This document shows positions 11,947-19,599 of a stretch of DNA of 64,000 nt, in pieces. Numbering within the stretch: position 1 is the stretch's first letter; each line of letters starts with the position of its first letter. The position numbers were made by a program, and so were the translations under genes. This DNA is from Kitasatospora sp. NA04385 (lineage in GTDB: Bacteria; Actinomycetota; Actinomycetes; Streptomycetales; Streptomycetaceae), in contig NZ_CP054919.1 of NCBI RefSeq assembly GCF_013364235.1, forward strand, positions 1,320,477-1,384,476, given 5' to 3'. Under the pieces are notes generated by a model, which did no database searches, was not told where the DNA came from, and was given only the letters and a program-made list of their open reading frames with translations.

Positions 11947-12786
11947 TCACCTGGGCGCCATGGCCAACTGCCGGGACTGGGCGACCAGTCGGCCGTTCTC
12001 GTCCCAGACCTCGCAGTCCTCCTCGAAGTACCCGCCGGCCACGTTGCGGGTGGCGTGCGAGACCCGGAGCCAGCCGTCGGCGGGCAGCGCCCGGACGTGC
12101 ACGGTGAGTTCGATGGTGGGGGCCCAGCCGGGGCGGCCGAGGTCGAAGGTGACCGGGGGGAGGGCGTCGGCGGCGAGGAGCAGCGAGAGCGCGTCGGCGG
12201 GGCGCTTGTCGGCGAGCCGGAACCAGCCCTGGATCCGGCCCTGCTTCGAGGGCCGGCCGACCGCCCAGCCGATGGTGGCCGGGTCGAGCCGCAGGTCGAG
12301 GCGCTCCAGCAGGGCGGCCTCGGCGAGGAGTTCGCGCGGGGCGTGCTCGACGCCCACGCACTGCTCGGGCGCGGGCAGCTGCGGCGGGAGCGCGGTGGTG
12401 GCGACCTCCCCGTCGAGCGCGGCGAGGTCGGTGAAGGAGGCGGTGACCCGCAGCCGCTCCCGGCCGTCCTGGGAGAGGACGGCGCTGCCGGTGGCGAGGC
12501 TGCGGCCGCGCCGGACGATCTCGGTGCGGACGGTGGCCGGGCCGGGCCGGGAGGCGGATATGTAGGTGCCGCTGACGGTGAGCGGGTGCGGGTGCGCCGC
12601 TCCGGCCTCCCGGGCGAGCGCGTGCGCGGCGAAGGCGAGCAGCAGGCCGCCGTTGACGCCGCCGCCGATCTGCCAGCCGTCGCCGAGTTCGCCGTCGTAG
12701 CGGCCGGGCTCGTCGGGGTGCGCGGTGAGCGCGATCCCCTGGTCGAACTCGAAGGCGGGGGTGGTTTCCGGCGTGGCTTCCGGCAT
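11947..12786 (-). CDS. Thioesterase family protein (double hot-dog fold)
   Basis: A 279-residue protein resembling acyl-CoA thioesterases with two hot-dog repeats. The N-terminal half has GDGWQIGGGVNGGLLLAFAAHAL and SASFTDLAAL-type strands; the C-terminal half has WAPTIELTVHVRALP and EEDCEVWDENGRLVAQSRQLA, the usual end of the second repeat. The probable role is hydrolysis of a CoA thioester; the substrate is unknown. The ATG at 12786 is the only good start, with AAGGG upstream. It follows nusB but is separated from it by a strong terminator, so it is probably its own unit. Confidence 0.8.
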   Translation of the reverse strand: MPEATPETTPAFEFDQGIALTAHPDEPGRYDGELGDGWQIGGGVNGGLLLAFAAHALAREAGAAHPHPLTVSGTYISASRPGPATVRTEIVRRGRSLATGSAVLSQDGRERLRVTASFTDLAALDGEVATTALPPQLPAPEQCVGVEHAPRELLAEAALLERLDLRLDPATIGWAVGRPSKQGRIQGWFRLADKRPADALSLLLAADALPPVTFDLGRPGWAPTIELTVHVRALPADGWLRVSHATRNVAGGYFEEDCEVWDENGRLVAQSRQLAMAPR

Positions 12787-12843
12787 GGCTTCGCGGCCCT
12801 TCTGCGCGGCGGGGCAAAGAACTACTTGCCGGTAGCTTACGCG

Positions 12844-12879
12844 CGGAGGCCGCCGGACCAACAGGTCCGGCGGCCTCCG
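12844..12879 (-). terminator. Terminator downstream of nusB
   Basis: A perfect 16-bp inverted repeat (arms 12844-12859 and 12864-12879, CGGAGGCCGCCGGACC and its complement) with a 4-nt loop, 13 bp after the nusB stop. No U-tract. It would close the efp-nusB transcript. Confidence 0.85.
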
Positions 12880-12892
12880 GGGCGTGCGGCGC

Positions 12893-13330
12893 TCAGCGCC
12901 GGATGCTCGGCTTGAGCTCCATGAAACGGGCGAGCAGGCCGTTCACGAAGGCCGGCGACTCGTCGGTGGAGAACTCCTTGGCGATCTCCACGGACTCGTC
13001 CAGGACCACCGCGTCGGGCGTCCCGTCCTCCCAGATCAGCTCGTACGCGCCGAGCCGGAGCACGTTGCGGTCGGCGATCGGCATCCGGTCCAGCGTCCAG
13101 CCCACCGCGTAGGTGGAGATCAGGTCGTCGATGGTGCGCGCGTGCTGCGCGTAGCCCTCGACCAGCTGCATCGTGTACTCCGCGACCTGCGGAATGCCCT
13201 CGTCCGGACGGGGGTCGCGCGCCCGCGCGATCCAGTCGGCGAGCACCCGTTCGGGGGACACGCCTCGGTGGTCCGCCTCGAACAGGATCTGGAAGGCCCG
13301 GGTGCGGGCCTTGCTACGTGCAGCGGCCAC
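12893..13330 (-). CDS. nusB: Transcription antitermination factor NusB
   Basis: Binds BoxA RNA with S10 (NusE) to keep RNA polymerase processive on rRNA operons. The 145-residue, all-helical protein has the family pattern ARSKARTRAFQILFEAD at the start, DWTLDRMPIADRN-like GWTLDRMPIADRNVLRLGAYEL in the centre and DESPAFVNGLLARF at the end. GTG at 13330 is only 2 bp beyond the efp stop, so efp and nusB are coupled. The usual length is 130-150 residues. Confidence 0.96.
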   Translation of the reverse strand: MAAARSKARTRAFQILFEADHRGVSPERVLADWIARARDPRPDEGIPQVAEYTMQLVEGYAQHARTIDDLISTYAVGWTLDRMPIADRNVLRLGAYELIWEDGTPDAVVLDESVEIAKEFSTDESPAFVNGLLARFMELKPSIRR

Positions 13331-13332
13331 GG

Positions 13333-13896
13333 TTACTTGACCCGGCCGAGGTAGCTGCCGTCGCGGGTGTCGACCTTGACCTTCTCGCCGGTGGTGACGA
13401 ACAGCGGCACCTGGATCTCGGCGCCGGTCTCCAGGGTGGCGGGCTTGGTGCCGCCGGTGGAGCGGTCGCCCTGGACGCCCGGCTCGGTCTCGGCGATGAC
13501 CAGCTCGACCGCGGCGGGGAGCTCGACGTACAGCGGGGCGCCCTCGTTCTGGGCGACCAGGGCCTCGAAGCCCTCCAGCAGGTACTTGGCGGCGTCGCCG
13601 ACGGTGGCGGAGTCGACCGGGACCTGGTCGTAGGTGTCCATGTCCATGAAGATGAACGCGTCGCCGTCGCGGTACGAGTACTGCATGGTCCGCTTGTCGA
13701 CGTTGGCGGTCTCGACCTTGATGCCCGCGTTGAAGGTCTTCTCGACGACCTTGCCGGAGAGGACCTCCTTCAGCTTGGTGCGCACGAAGGCCGGGCCCTT
13801 GCCGGGCTTGACGTGCTGGAACTCGACGACGGTCCAGAGCTTGCCGCCGTCCAGCTTGAGGACCATGCCGTTCTTGAGATCGTTCGTGGTAGCCAC
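13333..13896 (-). CDS. efp: Translation elongation factor P
   Basis: Relieves ribosome stalling at polyproline. The 187-residue protein has the three beta-barrel domains (N-terminal KOW-like, then two OB folds) and starts [18 protein letters not shown]. The tip loop reads PGKGP, the palindromic version with an unmodified Lys known from some actinobacteria. The start at GTG 13896 is supported by AGGAG 11 nt upstream and by alignment memory; an in-frame start 11 codons further up would add an untypical extension. It is followed directly by nusB. Confidence 0.97.
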   Translation of the reverse strand: MATTNDLKNGMVLKLDGGKLWTVVEFQHVKPGKGPAFVRTKLKEVLSGKVVEKTFNAGIKVETANVDKRTMQYSYRDGDAFIFMDMDTYDQVPVDSATVGDAAKYLLEGFEALVAQNEGAPLYVELPAAVELVIAETEPGVQGDRSTGGTKPATLETGAEIQVPLFVTTGEKVKVDTRDGSYLGRVK

Positions 13897-13966
13897 GGGC
13901 GCACTTACTCCTGATATGTCCGCTGTCAAGGAACACCAAGCCGCGCGCCACCGCGACCGGGGTCGG

Positions 13967-15085
13967 TCACAGCGCGAGGAGCTCCTTGGTGGTGATGGTG
14001 AGCAACTCGGGCCCGCCCTCCTCGGGAGGCCGCACCACGAGCGTGTCCTCGATCCGGACGCCGCCCCGACCCGGGAGATGGACCCCGGGACCGACGGTGA
14101 CCGGCACGCGATTGTCCAGTTTACCCATGTCGGCGGGCCCCAGGCGCGGAGCCTCCCGGATCTCCAGGCCGATGCCGTGCCCCAGGGCGTGGACGGACCG
14201 CTCGGCGTGGCCCGCGGCCTGGAGGATCGAGCGGGCCGCGTCGTCCGGGACGTGCTGCTCGACGCCCGGCCCGAGGGCCTCCCGGCCGGCCCGCTGGGCG
14301 TGGAAGACCAGGCGGTGCAGCTCGACCTGCCAGGCGGCGGGGGCGGCGCCGATCACGAAGGTGCGGGCGGTGGAGATGCCGTAGCCGCGGTAGCGGGCGC
14401 CGAGCGCGACGGTGAGGAAGTCGCCCTCCTCGACCCGGCGGTCGGTGGGCTGGTGGTGCTCCAGGCCGGAGTGGCTGCCGGTGCCGACGGAGACCGGGAA
14501 GGCGGCCCGGTCGGCGCCGTGGTCGATCATCCGGCGCTCCAGCTCCATCGCCAAGTGCCGCTCGGTGCGGCCGACCAGGATGGACTCCAGCAGTTCGCCG
14601 AGGGCCTGGTCGGCGATCTCGGCGGCGATCCGCAGGTCGGCGATCTCGTACTCGTCCTTGACCACCCGCAGCCGCTCCACCGCCCGGTCCAGGTCGAGCA
14701 GCCGGGCCGCCCCGGCGATCCGGGCGACGGCCCGGTGCCGGGTGACGGTGAGGTCGTGCTCCTCGACGGCGAGGTCGCCCACCCGCAGCCGGGCGGCGGC
14801 CTCGGCGGCGACGGACGCGGCGTCGGCCTCGGCGGGCACCGGCAGACGGGTGACCTCCGGGTCGGCCGGCCGTTCGCCGCCGCCGAGGCCGCCGTCGCCG
14901 GGCTCGGCGCCCTCGGGCACCGCGAGCACCGCGCGCTCGCGGGTGAGCAGCAGCGCGGCGCCGACCGGCGGGCAGCCGGTGAGGTAGCGGACGTTGGCCG
15001 GGCGCGTGATCAGCGCGGCATCGGCCCCGGAGGCGCTGCAGTGCTCACGGAGGCGTTCTCGTCGGGCGGAGTGCGCGTCTGACAT
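13967..15085 (-). CDS. M24 (aminopeptidase P-like) family protein lacking most metal ligands
   Basis: A 372-residue 'pita-bread' fold protein located before efp, where streptomycetes carry a putative Xaa-Pro peptidase. The creatinase-like N-domain (residues 1-140) and HHQPTDR (210-216) are intact, but of the five dinuclear metal ligands three are changed: the DxG aspartate is Ala227 (VALGA), the SDxTRT aspartate is Ser238 (GISTART) and the VEPG glutamate is Gly332 (TVGPG). His303 (GHGIGLE) and Glu346 (VRIED) remain. It is therefore probably not a metallopeptidase and may be a binding or regulatory protein. ATG at 15085 is chosen over an implausible upstream extension. Confidence 0.85.
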   Translation of the reverse strand: MSDAHSARRERLREHCSASGADAALITRPANVRYLTGCPPVGAALLLTRERAVLAVPEGAEPGDGGLGGGERPADPEVTRLPVPAEADAASVAAEAAARLRVGDLAVEEHDLTVTRHRAVARIAGAARLLDLDRAVERLRVVKDEYEIADLRIAAEIADQALGELLESILVGRTERHLAMELERRMIDHGADRAAFPVSVGTGSHSGLEHHQPTDRRVEEGDFLTVALGARYRGYGISTARTFVIGAAPAAWQVELHRLVFHAQRAGREALGPGVEQHVPDDAARSILQAAGHAERSVHALGHGIGLEIREAPRLGPADMGKLDNRVPVTVGPGVHLPGRGGVRIEDTLVVRPPEEGGPELLTITTKELLAL

Positions 15086-15164
15086 GGTCCGAGCGTACGA
15101 ACGGGGCCGGTGGGGCGCCTGTCGGGACCGGCTGGGCGGGTGGGGAATGCCGGTGCGGGCACCC

Positions 15165-15200
15165 GTGTTGTGACGTGGTGAAAACGGCAATCGTTGCCGG
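15165..15200 (+). promoter_or_regulatory. Dyad upstream of the zinc-independent ribosomal protein genes (candidate Zur site)
   Basis: TGAAAACGGCAATCGTTGCC contains the dyad CGGCAA-TCG-TTGCCG just before the L33 ribosome binding site AAGGAGG. Paralogous Cys-less L31/L33 genes are usually repressed by Zur, whose sites often begin TGAAAA. The match to the streptomycete Zur consensus is only partial. Confidence 0.35.
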
Positions 15201-15218
15201 AAGAAGGAGGCCGAGACG

Positions 15219-15383
15219 ATGGCGCGCAGCGAACTGCGACCGGTGGTCACGCTCCGGTCGACGGCGGGGACGGGCTTCACCTACGTGACCCGCAAGAACC
15301 GCCGCAACGACCCGGACCGGATGGCGCTGAGGAAGTTCGACCCGGTGGCCGGGCGGCACGTGGAGTTCCGCGAGGCCCGCTGA
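15219..15383 (+). CDS. rpmG: Ribosomal protein L33, zinc-independent (Cys-less) paralogue
   Basis: A 54-residue basic protein, [20 protein letters not shown] at the start, continuing [27 protein letters not shown]. It is a clear L33 but has none of the four zinc-binding cysteines of the primary form, so it is the C-minus paralogue used when zinc is scarce. The ATG is preceded by AAGGAGG. It is followed 65 bp later by a Cys-less L31, the classic pairing of zinc-sparing ribosomal proteins. Confidence 0.93.
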   Translation: MARSELRPVVTLRSTAGTGFTYVTRKNRRNDPDRMALRKFDPVAGRHVEFREAR

Positions 15384-15448
15384 CCGCGGCGGCCGTTCGC
15401 ATCCGATCGTTTCTCGCACGACTCGCACGACTCGTAGGAGGAGGAGAC

Positions 15449-15691
15449 ATGCAGCAGGGAATTCACCCCGAGTACCGTCCGGTGGTGTTCCGGGACAAGA
15501 CCGGGGGCCTGTCGTTCCTGACCCGCTCCACCGCCACGAGCGGGCGGACGGTCGAGTGGGCGGACGGTCGCACCTACCCGGTGGTGGACGTCGAGACCTC
15601 CTCGGCGAGCCACCCGTTCTACACCGGCCGGGCCAGGCTGCTGGACACCGAGGGCCGGGTGGAGCTGTACCGGCGCCGGTACGGCGGCTGA
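15449..15691 (+). CDS. rpmE2: Ribosomal protein L31 type B (zinc-independent)
   Basis: An 80-residue protein, [20 protein letters not shown] at the start, with [34 protein letters not shown] and no cysteines: the type B L31 that replaces zinc-containing L31 under zinc limitation. AGGAGGAGGAG precedes the ATG at 15449. Together with the upstream Cys-less L33 it likely forms a small stress operon; primary copies should exist elsewhere in the genome. It ends at a strong shared terminator. Confidence 0.95.
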   Translation: MQQGIHPEYRPVVFRDKTGGLSFLTRSTATSGRTVEWADGRTYPVVDVETSSASHPFYTGRARLLDTEGRVELYRRRYGG

Positions 15692-15701
15692 CGGCACGCG
15701 C

Positions 15702-15737
15702 GGCGAAGGGCCCCGGGTCACCCCGGGGCCCTTCGCC
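15702..15737. terminator. Bidirectional terminator between rpmE2 and the XRE-cupin regulator
   Basis: A perfect 16-bp inverted repeat (15702-15717, GGCGAAGGGCCCCGGG, with 15722-15737) and a 4-nt loop between two convergent genes. Confidence 0.85.
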
Positions 15738-15739
15738 CG

Positions 15740-15782
15740 TTCAGGCCGCGGACGTTCAGGCCGCGGACGTTCAGGCCGCGGG
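15740..15782. repeat. Tandem 15-bp repeat carrying three successive stop codons
   Basis: The unit GTTCAGGCCGCGGAC occurs nearly three times. Each copy contains a TGA in the frame of the minus-strand regulator gene, so its stop has been duplicated twice downstream. Likely a slippage duplication at the 3' end of the gene. Confidence 0.8.
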
Positions 15783-16346
15783 CGGGGGGACGGAGACCAC
15801 CATGGTGACCCGGCACGGCACCTCGCCGTCGTTGCGGTAGCCGTGGGCGGCGGCGGCCTCGTAGGAGGCGGTGGAACCGGCCGGGACGCGGTGGTCGCGG
15901 CCGTCCAGGACGAGGGTGAGGACGCCCTCGTCGACCCGGGCGATCTCGACGGTGCCGGGCGGGTGCGGGTCGGAGGCGTGCGACTCGCCGGGGTGCAGGT
16001 GCCAGGCCCACAGCTCCAGCGGGCCGGGGGCCTCGGCGCCGCCGAGCAGGGTGCCGCTGCCGCCGTCGGGGCCGTTCCACAGCCGGACGGCGTCCTCGGC
16101 GGGGACGATCCGGACGGCCGAGGCGGCGTCGTAGTCGAGCAGCCGGGCGATCGAGACGCCGAGCGCGTCGGCGAGCCGGACCACGGTGCCGATGCTGGGG
16201 TTGGTGCGGGCCTGTTCGATCTGGACCACCATGCCGCGGCTGACCCCGGAACGGGCGGCCAGGGCGTCCAGGGTGTGGCCGCGGTCGAGGCGCAGGCGCT
16301 TGAGGTTGCGGGCGAGGGCCTGGGTGACGAGATCGGCGTCCGGCAC
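15771..16346 (-). CDS. XRE-family regulator with C-terminal cupin domain
   Basis: A 191-residue regulator: XRE helix-turn-helix at about residues 12-66 (LKRLRLDRGHTLDALAARSGVSRGMVVQIEQARTNPSIGTVVRLADALGV) followed by a cupin barrel (residues 110-187, HLHPGESHASDPHPPGTVEIARVDEGVLTLVLDGRDHRVPAGS). Such proteins sense small molecules through the cupin domain and often control a neighbouring exporter or catabolic gene. It diverges from an EamA-type transporter with 119 bp between them, so mutual control of that promoter region is the natural inference. ATG at 16346. Confidence 0.9.
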   Translation of the reverse strand: MPDADLVTQALARNLKRLRLDRGHTLDALAARSGVSRGMVVQIEQARTNPSIGTVVRLADALGVSIARLLDYDAASAVRIVPAEDAVRLWNGPDGGSGTLLGGAEAPGPLELWAWHLHPGESHASDPHPPGTVEIARVDEGVLTLVLDGRDHRVPAGSTASYEAAAAHGYRNDGEVPCRVTMVVSVPPPAA

Positions 16347-16365
16347 GGGCAGTCCAATATTCTGG

Positions 16366-16395
16366 TTGGGAGGGTGCAGCAGGTTGAACTATGCT
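16366..16395 (+). promoter_or_regulatory. Candidate promoter of the EamA transporter gene
   Basis: TTGGGA (16366-16371), 18-bp spacer and TATGCT (16390-16395) fit a housekeeping promoter reading towards the transporter. It lies in the divergent region of the XRE-cupin regulator, a likely operator location. Confidence 0.45.
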
Positions 16396-16465
16396 GCGGC
16401 GGCATCGACAGATCCACCGACTGTACTGCGGGGTCCACCATGCTGTCCGCCGACCGGTTCCTCCG

Positions 16466-17311
16466 GTGAGCGCCGCGTTCGCGCTGCTCGCCAGCCTGCT
16501 CTGGGGCGTCGCCGACTACGGCGGCGGGGCGATCACCCGGCGGATGCCCGCGCTGACGGTGGTGGTGCTCTCGCAGACCGCCGCCGCCGCGGTGCTCGCG
16601 GTCGCGGTGACCGCCACCGGCGGCTGGCCGGGGGCCTCTCCCGCCCTCTGGTGCGCGGTGGCGGCGGGCGTGATCGGGCCGTTCGCCCTGCTGGCCTTCT
16701 ACCGGGCGCTGGCGCTCGGGCCGATGGGCGTGGTGTCGCCGCTGGCCACCGTCGGCGTGCTGGTCCCGATCGGGGTCGGCCTGTTCCTCGGCGAGCGGCC
16801 GGGCGCCGTCCAGGGCCTGGGCATCGCGGTGGCCGTCGCCGGGGTCGCCCTGGCCGGCGGCCCGCGGCGCGGCGGGGCCGCGGTGCAGCCGCGGGCACTG
16901 GCGCTGACCCTGGGCGCGGCCTTCGCCTTCGGCGCGGTGCTGACCCTGGTCGCGCAGGCCAGCGGGGGCGGCGCCCTGCTGCTGACGCTGTGCGTGCAGC
17001 GGCTGACCAACGCGGTGGTCGGCGCCGGGATGCTGGCCGCCGCGGCCCGCCGCCGGCCGCTCGGGCTGCGGGCGGGTCTGCGCGAACTGCCCGCGCTGAC
17101 CGCCGTCGGGGTCGCCGACGTGGCCGCGAACGGCCTGTACGCGGCCGCCTCGCACCTGGGCTCGGTGGCGGTGGCGGCCGTGCTGGCCTCGCTCTACCCG
17201 GTGGTCACCGCGCTGATGGCGCGCGGCCTGCTGAAGGAGCGGCTGCTGCGGGTGCAGGTGGTGGGCGCGGGCCTCGCGGTGGCCGGGACGCTGATCCTGG
17301 CCGCCGGCTGA
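16466..17311 (+). CDS. EamA/DMT-family transporter
   Basis: A 281-residue, ten-helix drug/metabolite transporter with the typical internal duplication (two EamA halves; ALLASLLWGVADYGGG begins the first, LALTLGAAFAFGAVLTLV the second). It probably exports a small metabolite or amino acid. Start GTG 16466 gives VSAAFALLASLLWG, placing helix 1 directly at the N-terminus. Divergent from the XRE-cupin regulator and convergent with the cobalt/nickel permease. Substrate unknown. Confidence 0.85.
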   Translation: MSAAFALLASLLWGVADYGGGAITRRMPALTVVVLSQTAAAAVLAVAVTATGGWPGASPALWCAVAAGVIGPFALLAFYRALALGPMGVVSPLATVGVLVPIGVGLFLGERPGAVQGLGIAVAVAGVALAGGPRRGGAAVQPRALALTLGAAFAFGAVLTLVAQASGGGALLLTLCVQRLTNAVVGAGMLAAAARRRPLGLRAGLRELPALTAVGVADVAANGLYAAASHLGSVAVAAVLASLYPVVTALMARGLLKERLLRVQVVGAGLAVAGTLILAAG

Positions 17312-17360
17312 CGCACCGCCAGGACGCCCCCGTCAGGACGCCCCCGGCGGGGAGCCCGGG

Positions 17361-18476
17361 TCAGGACGCGCCCGCCCCCGCGAACGTCCGGGAGCGCCTG
17401 GCGATCCGCCAGTAGCCGATCGCGGCGGCCCAGACCACCACGAACAGGCCGACGATCACGAAGCCGACGTTGTCCAGGCTGAGCCCGGCGATCCAGCCGG
17501 TGACCGGGTCCGCCAGGTCGAACTTCTCGTGCAGCACCGCGACCAGTTCGACGGTGCCGATCACGAAGGCCACCGCGATCGACAGCCCGGTGATGGTCAG
17601 GTTGTAGTACACCTTGCGGACCGGGTGGGAGAACGCCCACTGGTAGGCGAAGTTCATGAACGTGCCGTCCAGGGTGTCGAACAGGCTCATCCCGGCGGCG
17701 AACAGCAGCGGCAGGCAGACCACCGCGTACCAGGGCAGCCCGGAGGCCGCGCCGGAGCCCGCCATCACCATCAGGGTGACCTCGGTGGCGGTGTCGAAGC
17801 CCAGGCCGAGCACCATGCCGACCGGGAACATCTGGCCGGGGCGGCTGATCGAGCGGGTGGCCCGGTTCAGCAGCCGGGCCAGCAGGCCGCGGGCGTTCAG
17901 CTGCTTCTCCAGCTCGGCCTCGTCGTACTGCCCGGCCCGCATCGCCCGGAACACCCGCCAGATGCCCAGCAGGGCCACCAGGTTGAGTGCCGCGATCAGG
18001 TAGAGGAAGGCGCCGGACGCGGTGGTGCCGATGGTGCCCAGCACCCGGTGGGTGGTGGACTCCTCGTCCATCAGGGTGCCCGCCAGGGCCGCCCCGCCGG
18101 CCACCAGGCCGGCCATCAGCACCACCATCGAGGAGTGGCCGAGGGCGAACCAGAAGCCCACCGAGACCGGGCGGCGGCCGTCCGCCATCAGCTTGCGGGT
18201 GGTGTTGTCGATCACCGCGATGTGGTCGGCGTCGAAGGCGTGCCGCATGCCCAGGGTGTAGGCGGTGACGCCCAGGCCGACGCCGAACACCTGGGTGCCG
18301 ACCCGGTACCCGTGCGGCGCGACCAGGAACAGCAGCGTCCCGAACGCCACCGCGTGCAGGGCCAGGATGACCGCCATCAGACCGGCCGTGCGCAGGGTGT
18401 CCTCGCGCCGCCAGCGGAAGGCGGGCAGCGGGGAGCCCGGGGCGTTCCCGGGCAGGGTCGATTCGGACGCGGTCAT
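17361..18476 (-). CDS. NiCoT-family cobalt/nickel permease
   Basis: A 371-residue membrane permease of the HoxN/NixA type. The family signature GMRHAFDADHIAVIDN (residues 76-91) contains the metal-coordinating H-x4-D-H (His79, Asp84, His85), and GLGFDTATEVTLM further on is the second signature. About eight membrane segments. The cobalamin riboswitch in its leader indicates that the physiological substrate is cobalt for vitamin B12 synthesis, with expression shut off when B12 is plentiful. ATG at 18476; a hydrophilic N-terminus of about 28 residues precedes helix 1. Confidence 0.95.
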   Translation of the reverse strand: MTASESTLPGNAPGSPLPAFRWRREDTLRTAGLMAVILALHAVAFGTLLFLVAPHGYRVGTQVFGVGLGVTAYTLGMRHAFDADHIAVIDNTTRKLMADGRRPVSVGFWFALGHSSMVVLMAGLVAGGAALAGTLMDEESTTHRVLGTIGTTASGAFLYLIAALNLVALLGIWRVFRAMRAGQYDEAELEKQLNARGLLARLLNRATRSISRPGQMFPVGMVLGLGFDTATEVTLMVMAGSGAASGLPWYAVVCLPLLFAAGMSLFDTLDGTFMNFAYQWAFSHPVRKVYYNLTITGLSIAVAFVIGTVELVAVLHEKFDLADPVTGWIAGLSLDNVGFVIVGLFVVVWAAAIGYWRIARRSRTFAGAGAS

Positions 18477-18522
18477 CCGCGGATCACGCTCCAGCACCTC
18501 GTGGATCACTTCGTGAGATGCC

Positions 18523-18712
18523 GCGGCCGGTCTCCTGGCTGACGGGGTGTTGCGCGCCGGCTCCCGGCCTTCCCGGCCGCGGGCGGCCAGTGGCACGGGG
18601 TGGGAGCCGACGACTCCCCGATCACAGTGGCGAGGGCCGCTCCGGACTCCCGCGGCGGACGCTCCCGCGCCCGCCGCGGCGCACCGGCTTCCCGAGCACC
18701 ACGGCCCGCCCA
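18523..18712 (-). ncRNA. Cobalamin (adenosylcobalamin) riboswitch
   Basis: In the mRNA sense the segment contains, in order, GGTGCTCGGGAAGCCGGTGC, GTCCGGAGCGGCCC, GCCACTGTGATC, a hairpin GGGGAGTCG...CCCACCCCG, GTGCCACTGG, GGGAAGGCCGGGAGCC and the B12 box GTCAGCCAGGAGACCGGCC. These are the conserved boxes of the cobalamin riboswitch. It ends about 47 nt before the permease ATG, so a switch acting on translation initiation or early termination fits. Confidence 0.95.
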
Positions 18713-18801
18713 CCGTAGGCCCGGCGCGGGCCCGGCGGCAAGGGCGCACCCGGGCCCGGGTGGCGCAGATCACGCCAGGTCAGCGCGGTCCTGACGGCCG
18801 C

Positions 18802-19494
18802 TCAGGCCATCCAGAAGAACACGCAGGTCATCCGCTTCTCCTCCAGCGCGGCGCCGTGGTAGGCGGTCGCGGTGTGGATCAGGTTGGCGGTGTAGAGCAG
18901 CAGCCGGTTGTAGCGGTGCGGGACGACCAGGTCCTCGGTGAAGGAGTCCGGCGGGACGAAGCGGGTGCCCAGCGCGTCCACCAGGTTGTCGTGCGGGGCG
19001 ACCACGCTGTTGCCGCCGAGCCGGCCGCCGGGGAAGCTCTGCCGGTGGAAGCTGGTGCCGCAGTGCTTGGGGACCGCCGGGTTGAGGTACAGCACGGCGG
19101 CGTAGCGGCACAGCGAGCGCGAGTCGGTGTGCGGGCGCGGCTCGCACTCCCCCGCGCCGACCACCTGCACGCAGTTGTGGTTGAAGGTGCCGCCCGCGGC
19201 CTCGTCCAGCGCCCAGATCCGCTCGGCCCCGGTGGACCGGCGGACCAGGTCCTCGACGTGCGCGAGTTCGTCCGGCTCCAGCCCGGGCATCGCGCGCAGG
19301 CCGGGCCAGGACTCGGGGCGGTGCGGGTAGCCCTCGTCCCAGTCGGTGCGCGCCAGGTGCCGGGCGCGCACCGCGTCCGGGTCCGGCAGGACGTCGTCCA
19401 GCACCCAGTAGTCGCGTCCCCTGGTGGGCTTGCGGTACGGCAGGACCGGGAGCGCCGGGGTGGGGCGCGGGCCCTGGAACGGTTGCACGGGCAT
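18802..19494 (-). CDS. DUF6445-like protein, possible Fe(II)/2-oxoglutarate oxygenase fold
   Basis: A 230-residue soluble protein. The segment FNHNCVQVVGAGECEPRPHTDSRSLCRYAAVLYLNP (about 104-139) and a later NLIHTATAYHG (204-214) give an H122-x-D124 ... H207 facial-triad pattern with Lys220/Arg221 beyond it, as in double-stranded beta-helix dioxygenases. From memory it resembles DUF6445 proteins. Substrate unknown. ATG at 19494 is preferred although the ribosome binding site is weak. It stands alone upstream of the B12 riboswitch and downstream of nei2. Confidence 0.7.
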   Translation of the reverse strand: MPVQPFQGPRPTPALPVLPYRKPTRGRDYWVLDDVLPDPDAVRARHLARTDWDEGYPHRPESWPGLRAMPGLEPDELAHVEDLVRRSTGAERIWALDEAAGGTFNHNCVQVVGAGECEPRPHTDSRSLCRYAAVLYLNPAVPKHCGTSFHRQSFPGGRLGGNSVVAPHDNLVDALGTRFVPPDSFTEDLVVPHRYNRLLLYTANLIHTATAYHGAALEEKRMTCVFFWMA

Positions 19495-19599
19495 GGACCC
19501 GACAATAGGAGCGGCGCTTCGGGGCCTCGCCCAAGACGTGGTCAACCTTGCGTCAAGGCTTGCCCGGCGGCGGGCCGGCGGCCGCCCGGTGACGGAGCG

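Noticed and set aside
18518..18718. Small plus-strand open frame beginning MPRPVSWLTGCC
   Set aside because: It is the antisense of the B12 box of the cobalamin riboswitch, a well-known false gene.
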